A stretch of 64,000 nucleotides of DNA from Fibrobacter succinogenes (lineage in GTDB: Bacteria > Fibrobacterota > Fibrobacteria > Fibrobacterales > Fibrobacteraceae): NCBI GenBank assembly GCA_902768715.1, contig CACXMH010000009.1, positions 1 to 64,000 of the forward strand. Direction: 5' to 3'. Position numbers and translations under genes: made by a program. Under the pieces are notes generated by a model. It made no database searches. It saw only the letters and a list, made by a program, of their open reading frames with translations, and had not been told where the DNA came from. Of the stretch, positions 26,557 to 34,981 are shown one piece after another (within the stretch, counting starts at the first letter, position 1; each line of letters opens with the position of its first letter).

Positions 26557-26573
26557 TAATTATTTCATAATTA
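26557..26573. terminator. AT-rich hairpin between convergent genes
   Basis: TAATTAT/ATAATTA with loop TTC lies between the HD-GYP and rluE stops, with T- and A-rich flanks. It could end transcripts from both sides. Confidence 0.5.
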
Positions 26574-26595
26574 TAAGATTTTTGCTGTGGCTGTA

Positions 26596-27147
26596 TTAAA
26601 TTACTTTGTCGGTAATCCGACACCACTGACCGGGCTGTAAATCTCCAAGGGCGATGTTCCCGATTTTTATACGGACAAGCCGAAGGGTCGGGAATCCGAC
26701 AGCGGCGGTCATGTGCCGTACCTGACGGTTCTTGCCCTCGATAAGGGTCAGCTGCACCCAACTGGTGGGAATGTTTGCTCGGAATCGCACCGGCGGGTTG
26801 CGAGGCCAGAGCCAGCCTGGTTCAGAGGCAATTTCGGCCTTGCAGGGTTTGGTACGGTATCTCTTGATGGTGACGCCCTTTTGCAGTTGCCTGATGGCCT
26901 CTTCGGTAATTTGCCCTTCGACCTGGGCCAGGTAGGTCCGGGGGTGTTCAAATTCCGGATCCAGGAGCTTCTTGATAAGCTTGCCGTTGTCCGTCAGGAG
27001 CAGGGCCCCTTCGCTGTCGTGGTCCAGCCGGCCTGCCGCATAAACACCGGCAGGGAATCCGAAGGTGTCCAGGGCGGGGTGGTCCGCTTCGGGAGTGAAC
27101 TGACTCAGTACTCCGTAGGGCTTGTTGAAAAGGATGACAGTGGACAT
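26596..27147 (-). CDS. rluE: 23S rRNA pseudouridine synthase, RluE-like
   Basis: The 183-residue enzyme of the RsuA/RluB/E/F family isomerises uridine in rRNA. GRLDHDSEGALLLTDNG contains the catalytic Asp, and EGKNRQVRHMTAAVGFPTLRL is the signature closing motif. It lacks an N-terminal S4 domain, as RluE does, and its length is near that of E. coli RluE. RluE modifies U2457 of 23S rRNA in E. coli; the same target is inferred. ATG 27147. Confidence 0.9.
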   Translation of the reverse strand: MSTVILFNKPYGVLSQFTPEADHPALDTFGFPAGVYAAGRLDHDSEGALLLTDNGKLIKKLLDPEFEHPRTYLAQVEGQITEEAIRQLQKGVTIKRYRTKPCKAEIASEPGWLWPRNPPVRFRANIPTSWVQLTLIEGKNRQVRHMTAAVGFPTLRLVRIKIGNIALGDLQPGQWCRITDKVI

Positions 27148-27175
27148 TTGACAGAAATGTAGGTAAATTTATGGA

Positions 27176-27261
27176 ACCTACACAAGCCTCGAACCCCGAA
27201 CCTCTTGCAACCTGCAGCCCTAATACCTACAACCTATAACCTACTACCTAACCCTTAACCC
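27176..27261. repeat. CCTANNN heptad array upstream of HD gene
   Basis: From about 27212 the spacer is CTGCAGCCCTAA followed by CCTANNN units at exact 7-base spacing up to the ATG at 27262. The part before 27212 is looser. The array replaces any ribosome site. Confidence 0.75.
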
Positions 27262-27765
27262 ATGCTCGACTTTACCGGACTTTTAGATTACGCTTTTGCG
27301 GAACGCCTGTATGATTCAGCCTACCATGGGCTGGAACATTGGCATCAGGTGGAGTTCAACGGGCTGTTGCTGGCGTCCAAGACTGGGGCGGACATTACGG
27401 TGGTTCGGCTTTTTGCCCTGTTCCATGACTGCAGGCGCATGGACGACGCCTACGACGGCGAACATGGCCCTCGTGCGGTGGAATTTATAGACCGTTGTAT
27501 TGCAGAAAAAAGGCTTGAATTAGACGCTGATCGGCTAGAAAAACTCCGCAGGGCTTGCCGCTTGCATACCACGGAACGGCAAACCGGAGATATTACCGTA
27601 GATACCTGCTTTGACGCAGACCGTCTGGACTTGGGCCGTGTAGGGATTTACCCCATGGAAGAGAAAATGGCCACCGATGCCGGCAAAAAAGTCGCCCGCA
27701 AGTTAGCTCAGGCAGGAGTGCCTGTATTCCACCAGCGAGAATGGATTAGGGCCTTCAGGTTTTAG
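27262..27765 (+). CDS. HD-domain phosphohydrolase
   Basis: The 167-residue protein has HD-domain ligands: YHGLEHWHQV (first His), LFALFHDCRRMDD (HD pair), and a late Asp in TCFDADRLDLGRVG. These small stand-alone HD proteins are metal-dependent phosphohydrolases of unknown substrate, often nucleotides. The ATG comes directly after the heptad array with no Shine-Dalgarno sequence. Its 3' end overlaps the convergent nth gene by 11 bases. Confidence 0.82.
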   Translation: MLDFTGLLDYAFAERLYDSAYHGLEHWHQVEFNGLLLASKTGADITVVRLFALFHDCRRMDDAYDGEHGPRAVEFIDRCIAEKRLELDADRLEKLRRACRLHTTERQTGDITVDTCFDADRLDLGRVGIYPMEEKMATDAGKKVARKLAQAGVPVFHQREWIRAFRF

Positions 27766-28414
27766 CTTTTGCGACACTGTTTCCGAATTTAGCACGGACG
27801 GTCGCGCATATAGGGCAGTCTTCCACCTTATGGCCACGGGCCTTGCAATAGGTTCGTCCGTAGTAGATAATCTGCAGGTGGCGTTTTTCCCACTCGCTTT
27901 CGGGGAAGATTTTCTTCAGGTCTTTTTCGGTCTGTTCAACGCTACTGCCGTCGCTTAGGCCCCAGCGCTCTGCCAGACGGTGGATATGCGTATCCACCGG
28001 AAAAGCGGGAATCTTGTAGGCGTGGCTCATGACCACGCTTGCGGTTTTGTGGCCTACGCCGGGCAGGGCTTCCAGTTCTTCGAAGGTGCAGGGGACTTTC
28101 CCCTTGTATTTTTCGACCAGGGTCTTGGACAGGTTGAAAATGTTCACGCTCTTGGTGTTGAAAAATCCGCATGGCTTGATGATTTCGGCAATGCGTTTCA
28201 CGCCCAGCTTGACCATGGCGGAGGGTGTAGAGGCTTCCTTGAAAAGAACCTTGGTTACCTGGTTTACCCGTACGTCGGTACACTGAGAGCTGAGCACAAC
28301 GGCTACCAACAACGTGTAGGGGCTTTTGAAATCCAGCGGAATAGGCGGGTTCGGGAAAAGTTCGTCCAGCTTTTCCCCGATAAACTTGATCTTGTCCGAC
28401 TTTGTGTTGGCCAC
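27755..28414 (-). CDS. nth: endonuclease III
   Basis: The 219-residue DNA glycosylase/AP lyase removes oxidised pyrimidines. It has the helix-hairpin-helix LEALPGVGHKTASVVM, with the catalytic Lys in GHKTA, and the catalytic Asp in FPVDTHIHRLAERWG. The C-terminal cluster loop is atypical: Cys-x9-Cys-x2-Cys and no fourth Cys, where E. coli has Cys-x6-Cys-x2-Cys-x5-Cys. GTG start at 28414 shares one base with the cysE stop, so the two are coupled. Confidence 0.93.
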   Translation of the reverse strand: MANTKSDKIKFIGEKLDELFPNPPIPLDFKSPYTLLVAVVLSSQCTDVRVNQVTKVLFKEASTPSAMVKLGVKRIAEIIKPCGFFNTKSVNIFNLSKTLVEKYKGKVPCTFEELEALPGVGHKTASVVMSHAYKIPAFPVDTHIHRLAERWGLSDGSSVEQTEKDLKKIFPESEWEKRHLQIIYYGRTYCKARGHKVEDCPICATVRAKFGNSVAKAKT

Positions 28415-29202
28415 TACCTACAGTCCCGCGTAAAGTCCTGCTGCATGTTGAAGCTGGGCGTCTCGTCGTCGGGGTGGCCCACTTCTACGGCAGGGACCCC
28501 TGCGTAGGTGGTGTGGGGAGGCACGTCGGTCAGCACCACCGCACCGGCGCCAATTTTTGCGCAGTCGCCGATGTGGATGTTTCCCAAAAGCTGAGCGTGG
28601 GCTCCAAGCATCACGCCGTTTCCGATTTTCGGATGACGGTCCCCGACTTCGTTGCCGGTACCGCCCAGGGTCACTCCATGCAAAAAGCTCACGTTGTTCC
28701 CGACTACGGCGGTTTCGCCGATGACGATATTGGTGGCGTGATCAACAAGAATTCCGTGGCCAATCTTTGCCGCCGGGTGGAAATCCATGCCGAACTTGCG
28801 ACTGATGATGTTCTGGAGCATCTTGGCCGGGAACTGTCGGTCTTCTTCCCAGAGCACATGAGCTACGCGGTAGGCTTGCAGGCCCTGAAAACCCTTGAAA
28901 AGCAGAAGCGGTTCCAGATATCCGGTGCAGGCGGGGTCGCGAAGTACGGTAGCCCGCAAATCGTGTACGGCATCGTCCAAAAGTTCCGGATGCTTGACGT
29001 ACAGTTCTTTGAAAATCTTTTCCAGTTCGGCTCGGTCAATGACTTCTCCTGCCAGCTGGCAGGCAAGCGTTACCGAAAGCATTTCCGCAAAGTTCTTGCG
29101 GCTCAGGATTTGTTCTTCTAGCATCAGGCGGGAAAGGGGTTCCCGCTTTACAAGTTCCTGTGCGTCTTTCCGCAGTTCCTTTTCGATTTCGTCTATAGTC
29201 AT
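28414..29202 (-). CDS. cysE: serine O-acetyltransferase
   Basis: The 262-residue enzyme acetylates serine, the committing step of cysteine synthesis. An N-terminal helical domain (~1-135) precedes the left-handed beta-helix: DFHPAAKIGHGILVDHATNIVIGETAVVG, then FLHGVTLGGTG with the catalytic His. The length fits CysE. ATG 29202 is used; a TTG nine bases upstream is possible. Neither has a good ribosome site. nth follows immediately. Confidence 0.94.
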   Translation of the reverse strand: MTIDEIEKELRKDAQELVKREPLSRLMLEEQILSRKNFAEMLSVTLACQLAGEVIDRAELEKIFKELYVKHPELLDDAVHDLRATVLRDPACTGYLEPLLLFKGFQGLQAYRVAHVLWEEDRQFPAKMLQNIISRKFGMDFHPAAKIGHGILVDHATNIVIGETAVVGNNVSFLHGVTLGGTGNEVGDRHPKIGNGVMLGAHAQLLGNIHIGDCAKIGAGAVVLTDVPPHTTYAGVPAVEVGHPDDETPSFNMQQDFTRDCR

Positions 29203-29227
29203 CGCGTTCAAATTTAGAAATTAGGCA

Positions 29228-30868
29228 TTAATAGATAATCATTAAATCCTTGGTTTTGCCGCTGGAGCCCGCCCTATAGCGGTAAACTCCTGGGACCATC
29301 TTGGATTTTATAAAGTTTTCGTCTAAACAGAGGGTTTCGCTGTCGTATTTTTCACGGAAAATCAAGTCGCCCCTGCGGTTACGGACTTCTATGAACTTCT
29401 TGTCTAGTGGCAGCGGGGCAAAACAGAGGTTTCCGTGCCGCCAGGGGGTTGGGTAGGCCCGCAGGGGCTTGGCTTCGAACTTTCCGGGCAGGGGCGACGG
29501 GTTTTCGAAACGGCTGAAAATCCAGAGGAGAGAATCGGCGGAAAAACGTTCGCTTCGCAGAGAATCCAGGGTGTTCATACTTGAAATTTTACGCAGGCGT
29601 GCGTGTCCGTCCTTGAACAGCAAGACAGAGGCTTTCCCGGTGTAGTTTTCTAAATCCGGAAAAACGTCCGCATAGTAATTGTAGGCGAATATGGAGGAAT
29701 CGGGCCTGAATCCTTCTAGAGTGAAAGTGTATGGAACCTTTTTCCAGAAAGGCTGATCCGGGGAGTACCAGGCGCTAGAATCGACGGCCTTGCTGTTCTT
29801 GCCGGAATAGGCCAGGCGCTCCGCAAAGTCCTGAAAAACATCCTGCGGATTTTTCTTGCGGGCTTCGACAGCGCTTGCGAATTGTTGGCGGAAGGAGTTG
29901 TCAGGGTTCTTGGCGAAATTTTCCCAGATGGACTTGTCAAATAGGGAATCTACGCGGTTGTACAGGTACAGGAAAAACAGGGATGCACCGTAGGCCGATT
30001 GATTTTCATCAAGGGGTTTTCCCGTATGTTCAAGGAATTCGGGAATGTAGCGGAAATAGTCGTTCACCTCGGGAGCACCGACCTCTTCCATGCCGGTGGC
30101 AGAGGCCTCGAACCAAAAGTTCAGATGCTCGTAAGGGCTCAGGTAGCGGACTTGAACGGCATGATACAGTTCATGGAATGCGGTGACGCGAATAGCCTTG
30201 TCCCATTTTTCGGCATAGGAATATTTTTCGGTGGCGTGGATGATGGGTTTTGTCGATTTCCAGTAGGAGCATTTCTTGTCGCCCACATCCAGGGTGTCGT
30301 ATTCTGGTTCATAAAAATCAACGACCATAAAATCGTTGTCAATCATCATTTCTGATGTTTGCCAGTTGTTTCTGCCAGAAAAATTCGTGATAGCGAAGCA
30401 AACCTCGCAGAATCCGGAACTGCCATGAACGGCTCTTGGGCTGCGGACAAGGTTTATTTCAAGAACTTCAACCCCGTAGAGGCCCTGCTTTACGGGTTTC
30501 TGGTAATGGACGGTGGTATCCCTGCCCTTGGGAGACCGCATCTTGTTTTTGGTAACATGTAAGTTCCAGGCCTTTTCCAGGTTGACGGCAAGGCTATCTA
30601 CGAATTTTTCCGTAGTGGCGTGTGGACCTTTCAGCACGTAAAAAATTTGGAAATGGGCGGTAGTTCTGGAATAGACGGAGTCATAGTAATCTTCGGCATC
30701 GCAGGATTCCGCAGCGTTTTTGGCCGCCACCGTAATTTTCCCTTTGTTCTCTATCCAGCTTTCCACCGCCTGCATGGTGCCGCAACGCCCATGGGCAAAG
30801 GCAGAAACGGCCAGTGCGGTCGCAAGAACTGTCCAAACAATCGAAATGTTGCGCAAAACCCTGAACAC
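29228..30868 (-). CDS. secreted zinc metallopeptidase with sorting-like tail
   Basis: The 546-residue protein has a signal peptide (SIVWTVLATALAVSAFAHG). Its gluzincin motif VTAFHELYHAVQVRYL (HEXXH) is followed by FWFEASATGMEEVG, which supplies the third ligand. The C-terminal ~60 residues (FIEVRNRRGDLIFREKY ... GVYRYRAGSSGK) look like a type-IX-style sorting domain. Start: GTG at 30868 has TAGGAG five bases upstream. The longer frame overlapping the UbiD gene is rejected. It is 8 bases from the UbiD stop. Extracellular protein or glycoprotein degradation is inferred; the family was not identified. Confidence 0.82.
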   Translation of the reverse strand: MFRVLRNISIVWTVLATALAVSAFAHGRCGTMQAVESWIENKGKITVAAKNAAESCDAEDYYDSVYSRTTAHFQIFYVLKGPHATTEKFVDSLAVNLEKAWNLHVTKNKMRSPKGRDTTVHYQKPVKQGLYGVEVLEINLVRSPRAVHGSSGFCEVCFAITNFSGRNNWQTSEMMIDNDFMVVDFYEPEYDTLDVGDKKCSYWKSTKPIIHATEKYSYAEKWDKAIRVTAFHELYHAVQVRYLSPYEHLNFWFEASATGMEEVGAPEVNDYFRYIPEFLEHTGKPLDENQSAYGASLFFLYLYNRVDSLFDKSIWENFAKNPDNSFRQQFASAVEARKKNPQDVFQDFAERLAYSGKNSKAVDSSAWYSPDQPFWKKVPYTFTLEGFRPDSSIFAYNYYADVFPDLENYTGKASVLLFKDGHARLRKISSMNTLDSLRSERFSADSLLWIFSRFENPSPLPGKFEAKPLRAYPTPWRHGNLCFAPLPLDKKFIEVRNRRGDLIFREKYDSETLCLDENFIKSKMVPGVYRYRAGSSGKTKDLMIIY

Positions 30869-30876
30869 GGTCGCTC

Positions 30877-32712
30877 CTACAAAATGCCCTTCAACTTTTT
30901 TAGGGCTGATTCCCTGACGGCCTTGTCGAAGGTAATGGCTTTCTGGTGGTGGGGCTTGATTCGGGCATCTACAATCAGGGGAGCTTCGCAGGCCCAGTGC
31001 TTGTGGACATAGCGCTCGTTTAGGCCGTACAAATCCCGGGCCGGGTCCGACCGGGTAAAGGTCAGCCACAAGAAATCTTGGAGGTTTGTCTGCGGGTGTT
31101 CCATGCCCAATGTAGCTGTGTCATCTACGATGCTTGCCCATGGGTAGTTCTCGCGGCAATTCCAGTTCGCAAGGGAATCCCGCAAGGCGGCAATTCCGCT
31201 CTCGAAAGATTCCGCCATGTCGCTGTTCCATTTCAGCACAACGACTCCAGGCATTACAATTTTGGCATCGGTAAAGGCAGCTGGCAGATGTAGGCTCTGC
31301 AGGTCGGCGGTATCGTTTCGCAGGTCGCGAATCTTGGGTCCTGCGGCGGCAATGACCAGCTTGGAGCCGTGATTTAGGGAATCGCCCGTGTAGTCCAGCG
31401 TGTCCGTGGTAGTTTCTGTCTGAAAATGTAAATCCCTGTCCGTGCGGAGTCGTTCCAGAACGTGGCCGAAAAACTCCGGAATCTTGTTCACGTCCAGCTT
31501 TGGATTGTCCTCTTTGGCGGCAATCATCAGGTACTTGGTAAGGCTCACCTGGTTAAATCCGAGAAGAGCGTTTGCCGTCTTCAAAAGCTCCATGGGTTCC
31601 CGTTCTTCGGGCTTTACGTAGGGCCTGAAACTTTCCGAGCCAAGGGCTAGGCAAAGCGGGTGCACGCCCGCCGCATCTACGGCATGTACGGCGTGGACTC
31701 CCGGCAAAGACGCAGGCACCATGGGCTTTGTCACCTTGTGGATGAAATTCCCGAAAAGGGTGTCTTCTTGCGGCGGGCGGCCTACTACGGTAAAGGGGTA
31801 GATGGCGTTCTTTTTGCAAAGGACTTTCTTTACCTTCAGATAGGGGAACAGGTGCTTTCCGGAGTAATAACCCACATGGTCTGCGAAGGGGCCTTCCGGC
31901 TTCAAGTCCGGTGCCACCTCTCCCAAGATGCAAAAATCTGCGTCGCTTGAAACCAGGTAACCGTTATGGACAAAATAGCGGAATCTTCGGCCGGAGAGCA
32001 TTCCTGCGAAAAGCAGTTCCGACAGGTTCTCGGGCATGGGCATGATGGCGGCGATGGTGTGTGCCGGTGGCCCTCCCAAGAAAATGCTGACCTTCAGCGG
32101 GCGGCCTTCTTCTATCGCTTTTTGGTGATGCCTGGCGATGTCCCGCTTGATCTGGTAATGGAGCCCGCATTCGTCGGGACTGTATTCGTTGCCGGAAATC
32201 TGGATGCGATACATGCCCAAGTTCGTGGTCATGACGCTTGCGTTTTTGCCTGGGCGGCTTGCCACCTGGGGTAACGTGAGGAATGCTCCGCCGTCGTCGG
32301 GGGCGCATTTGATTTGCGGCAAGTCTTGCAGAGTGCATTCTTCGAAGTCGGCCATGCTTCCGCTTCTAACGGGCAGGCTGTGGAGTCCGGCTTTTGCCGC
32401 CAGTATCAAATTCCCCAGATGGGGGTGCTTGAAAAAATCTACGGGATTCGACTTGAACAGCACGGCGGCCTTGGTACTTTCCAGGGTGTCCCGGAACAAA
32501 AAGTCCATGCGCTGTTGCGTGCCGTAAAGGTTTGCCACCGCCGGAAACTTGCTGCCTTTCACATTCTCAAACAGCAGGGCTGGCCCGCCTTTTTCAAAGG
32601 CGATTCGTGCCATTTCGGCCATTTCCAGGTTCGGATCCACCTCGTCGTGGATGCGTTTCAAAAGCCCTGCTTTTTCCAAATCAAGCAGGGCTTGTTCTAG
32701 AGTGGCGTACAT
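30877..32712 (-). CDS. UbiD-family decarboxylase
   Basis: The 611-residue protein belongs to the UbiD family of prenyl-FMN-dependent (de)carboxylases. EGPFADHVGYYS carries the catalytic Glu, and GMYRIQISGNEY and KVSIFLGGPPAHTIAAIMP match cofactor and metal-binding motifs. It is longer than E. coli UbiD (~497). Members without ubiquinone serve the futalosine menaquinone route or aromatic-acid metabolism; menaquinone is the likelier role in this phylum, but unproven. No ubiX partner is in the window. Confidence 0.88.
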   Translation of the reverse strand: MYATLEQALLDLEKAGLLKRIHDEVDPNLEMAEMARIAFEKGGPALLFENVKGSKFPAVANLYGTQQRMDFLFRDTLESTKAAVLFKSNPVDFFKHPHLGNLILAAKAGLHSLPVRSGSMADFEECTLQDLPQIKCAPDDGGAFLTLPQVASRPGKNASVMTTNLGMYRIQISGNEYSPDECGLHYQIKRDIARHHQKAIEEGRPLKVSIFLGGPPAHTIAAIMPMPENLSELLFAGMLSGRRFRYFVHNGYLVSSDADFCILGEVAPDLKPEGPFADHVGYYSGKHLFPYLKVKKVLCKKNAIYPFTVVGRPPQEDTLFGNFIHKVTKPMVPASLPGVHAVHAVDAAGVHPLCLALGSESFRPYVKPEEREPMELLKTANALLGFNQVSLTKYLMIAAKEDNPKLDVNKIPEFFGHVLERLRTDRDLHFQTETTTDTLDYTGDSLNHGSKLVIAAAGPKIRDLRNDTADLQSLHLPAAFTDAKIVMPGVVVLKWNSDMAESFESGIAALRDSLANWNCRENYPWASIVDDTATLGMEHPQTNLQDFLWLTFTRSDPARDLYGLNERYVHKHWACEAPLIVDARIKPHHQKAITFDKAVRESALKKLKGIL

Positions 32713-32736
32713 GGAAATCCCCAGGTTTTGAGGGCC

Positions 32737-33231
32737 TTAACGTGCGGTAGCGCTCTGGTCCAGGGCCTCGATGGACTGGGTCTTCTTCTGGGCTTCGTAG
32801 GCCAGCATCACGTCGCGAGTGTCCTTGCGGGAATAGATGCCATAGACGATGTTTGCCTTGTCGATAATCTCGGCGAAAACTTCTTCGGGAATATCCGTGA
32901 ACCCCTGGAAACTCATCTCGTCGTAGCAGGCGGTCATGTTCCCTTCGTCAACAAAGCTGTGCTTTGCGGTGAACCCGCGGAAGGGGCCTTCGCCAAGACG
33001 CACGGTAATCTTGTTTTCTTTGACGGAACTGACAATGCCGGTCCACTTCAAGGTCTTGAACCCCCACTGGAGGTTGTAGCGCACCGTGGCGCCCGGTTCA
33101 AGATTTTTGGGGAATGTGTAGTGCAACTGGGGGTTCTTACCCATGGTCAGGTTCATCGGGGCGTATTGCAGCGTCTCCAGAACGTTCTTCAGGGAGAACT
33201 CTTGCCAGGATGTTTGACTCAGTTGGACCAT
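32737..33231 (-). CDS. SRPBCC-fold protein
   Basis: The 164-residue protein has the pattern of a START-like ligand-binding domain: hydrophobic strands LEPGATVRYNLQWGFKTLKW, KITVRLGEGPFRGF and ACYDEMSFQG, with a C-terminal helix. No catalytic residues are evident. It lies 24 bases upstream of the UbiD gene on the same strand, so it could bind a lipid or quinone-like substrate, by inference. ATG 33231. Confidence 0.72.
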   Translation of the reverse strand: MVQLSQTSWQEFSLKNVLETLQYAPMNLTMGKNPQLHYTFPKNLEPGATVRYNLQWGFKTLKWTGIVSSVKENKITVRLGEGPFRGFTAKHSFVDEGNMTACYDEMSFQGFTDIPEEVFAEIIDKANIVYGIYSRKDTRDVMLAYEAQKKTQSIEALDQSATAR

Positions 33232-33249
33232 ACGTAAAAAATGTAGTAA

Positions 33250-33457
33250 AAAGGGAAGGGATTAGGGGTTAGGATTTAGGGGCTAGGGGTTTGAGGTCGC
33301 TTCGCTTTGAGGAATGTCATCCCCGACTTGGTCGGGGATCCGCTGGATTGCAGTAAGCGGATGTTCGTCTGCGCGAACATGACGAATTCTTTTTCCATAC
33401 CACACACCACACACCTCACACCTCAAAGGGGCGAAGCCCCGACCTCACGCCTCATTT
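33250..33457. repeat. composite: NNNTAGG heptads, GTCAT element, CACACCT heptads
   Basis: Three repeat types in a row: NNNTAGG units at 7-base spacing (33251-33296), then a GTCAT...ATGAC element (33317-33384) with two hairpins, then CACACCA/CACACCT and CCTCACG heptads (33397-33457) around a GGGGC/GCCCC hairpin (33429-33441). The same order is found at 38183-38331. Confidence 0.82.
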
Positions 33458-33775
33458 CTAGAACTCGAAATCTACCGCTCGGCGTTCGGTGACTACCTTC
33501 TTCACGAAGGAGACGATGGCCTGGTGTTCCGGGTGGCCTTGATAGAAATCGAGGGCTTCCTTGGTGCGGAAGGTGGTGTCCAGGGCGATGTCGTATTCCA
33601 CGTCGCCATTCCCGAGTTCGGCCTTGCCGAAGTTCAGGCCGGATTCGATGCTCACGAGACCGGGAATTTTACCCTCCAGGGCGTGGAAGGCGTCCACCAT
33701 CTTTTGGCCGTTTTCCTTGGCGGTGGCGCCTTCGGCTTCGGCCTTCAGTTTCCAGAATACGATGTGTCTGATCAT
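33458..33775 (-). CDS. Dabb (stress-responsive A/B barrel) protein
   Basis: The 105-residue protein starts MIRHIVFWKLK and continues with the ferredoxin-like barrel pattern, ending FVKKVVTERRAVDFEF, as in Dabb-domain proteins. These are small dimeric proteins, often of unknown role. Its start overlaps the glycosyltransferase stop by four bases, so it is translated from the same message. No active-site clue was seen. Confidence 0.85.
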   Translation of the reverse strand: MIRHIVFWKLKAEAEGATAKENGQKMVDAFHALEGKIPGLVSIESGLNFGKAELGNGDVEYDIALDTTFRTKEALDFYQGHPEHQAIVSFVKKVVTERRAVDFEF

Positions 33776-34971
33776 GAGTTCCTCTTTTCTTGATAAAGTT
33801 TTTGGTATAGGTCGAGCTGACGCCCGAAACAGTCGTTCCAGCTGAATTTTTCGGCGTAGGCTCGGGCCTTTTGTTTCATGGCCTGCATGTCGGAGCGGTA
33901 CAGTTCCACGATGGCCTCTGCTAGGGCGTGGGGCGTACGTTCTTGCAGGACCTTGCCTGCTCCCGATTCCGTCACGTGTTCAAAGGCGGCTCCGGTGGAG
34001 GCACCAATCTGGGCATTTCCGCTGGCCATGCTTTCCAGGATAGAGAGCCCGAAAGTCTCCCAGCCCGAAAGGGCAAGCCCCATATCTACGCTGGCGTAGT
34101 GACGGGCCATTTCGTCGATGGACTTGATAAAGCCTACATAGCGGATGTGCTTGTACTTTTGTACAGCCTCTCTAACTTGGGGCAGGTACGGCCCAGTGCC
34201 CGCCAAGATGATTTCCGGTTCAACGCCCAGCCGCTCTGTCAGTTCGTCGTAAGCTCCAAGCAAAAGTTCAATGCCTTTTTCTTCGCAGAACCGGTGCGGG
34301 AAAAATATGGTAAGCCTGTCGGGGTTTCCGCTCTTGAAGTCGGCCACCAGGGCCTCGTCCCGCTTGGAGGGCGAAAACATCTGGATGTCGCAACCTAGGG
34401 GAATCCAGTGGCTGTGGGGAAGGTGGCGCTTTTCCAGCCGGTCCATCACCTCCTTGCAAGAGACCTGAATTCCGTCGAACTTCTTGAATTCCTGCTTGGC
34501 GTACCAGAAAGCGACCCGCTCGGCAATGCTTCCGAAAAAGCGCCCTAGTTTGTTTGCAACAGGGCGGCCCACATAGGTGACAGGGAAGTCGGCGTGCCAG
34601 AAACTGAGGAGTATGGCTTCAGGGCAAATCCTCTTGGCGGCCCTGCGGACTACAGTCGGTAAAATGTAGGGAGAACCCACCTCGATGACCTGGGGCATGT
34701 ACTTTTTCAGGATGGGGCGGATCTGTTTTTGCTTCCAGATAAAGCGGTATTCCCAGTTTCCGGGGAATCGGTAGGCGTCAACATGCTCGATAATGAGCCC
34801 CGTCCCTCTTTTTTCGGTGAAGGTGCGGCTGTCGGGCATCACGAATACGCTCAGCACATCCTGGCGGTTTTCGTAGAACGCCATTTTTTGCAGGTGATAA
34901 CGCCGAACGCCACCTCCGGAAGGACTCCAGAAGTTGTTGAAATCGACGATGGTGAAGGGCGCTTGCGGCAT
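33772..34971 (-). CDS. family 4 glycosyltransferase
   Basis: The 399-residue GT-B enzyme has the N-terminal loop SPSGGGVRRYHLQKM. The C-terminal donor domain has the phosphate-binding LTIFFPHRFCEEKGIELLL and the GT4 E-x7-E motif in SGWETFGLSILESMASG. It would transfer a sugar from a nucleotide donor; acceptor unknown. It lies 10 bases after the primase-helicase gene and overlaps the Dabb gene, giving a three-gene unit whose logic is unclear. No membrane segment. Confidence 0.93.
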   Translation of the reverse strand: MPQAPFTIVDFNNFWSPSGGGVRRYHLQKMAFYENRQDVLSVFVMPDSRTFTEKRGTGLIIEHVDAYRFPGNWEYRFIWKQKQIRPILKKYMPQVIEVGSPYILPTVVRRAAKRICPEAILLSFWHADFPVTYVGRPVANKLGRFFGSIAERVAFWYAKQEFKKFDGIQVSCKEVMDRLEKRHLPHSHWIPLGCDIQMFSPSKRDEALVADFKSGNPDRLTIFFPHRFCEEKGIELLLGAYDELTERLGVEPEIILAGTGPYLPQVREAVQKYKHIRYVGFIKSIDEMARHYASVDMGLALSGWETFGLSILESMASGNAQIGASTGAAFEHVTESGAGKVLQERTPHALAEAIVELYRSDMQAMKQKARAYAEKFSWNDCFGRQLDLYQKLYQEKRNS

Positions 34972-34981
34972 GGAACGCAGA

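Noticed and set aside
29228-31069. Longer N-terminus for the secreted metallopeptidase (613 codons)
   Set aside because: The extra 67 codons lie inside the UbiD gene and would hide the signal peptide; GTG 30868 has its own TAGGAG site.
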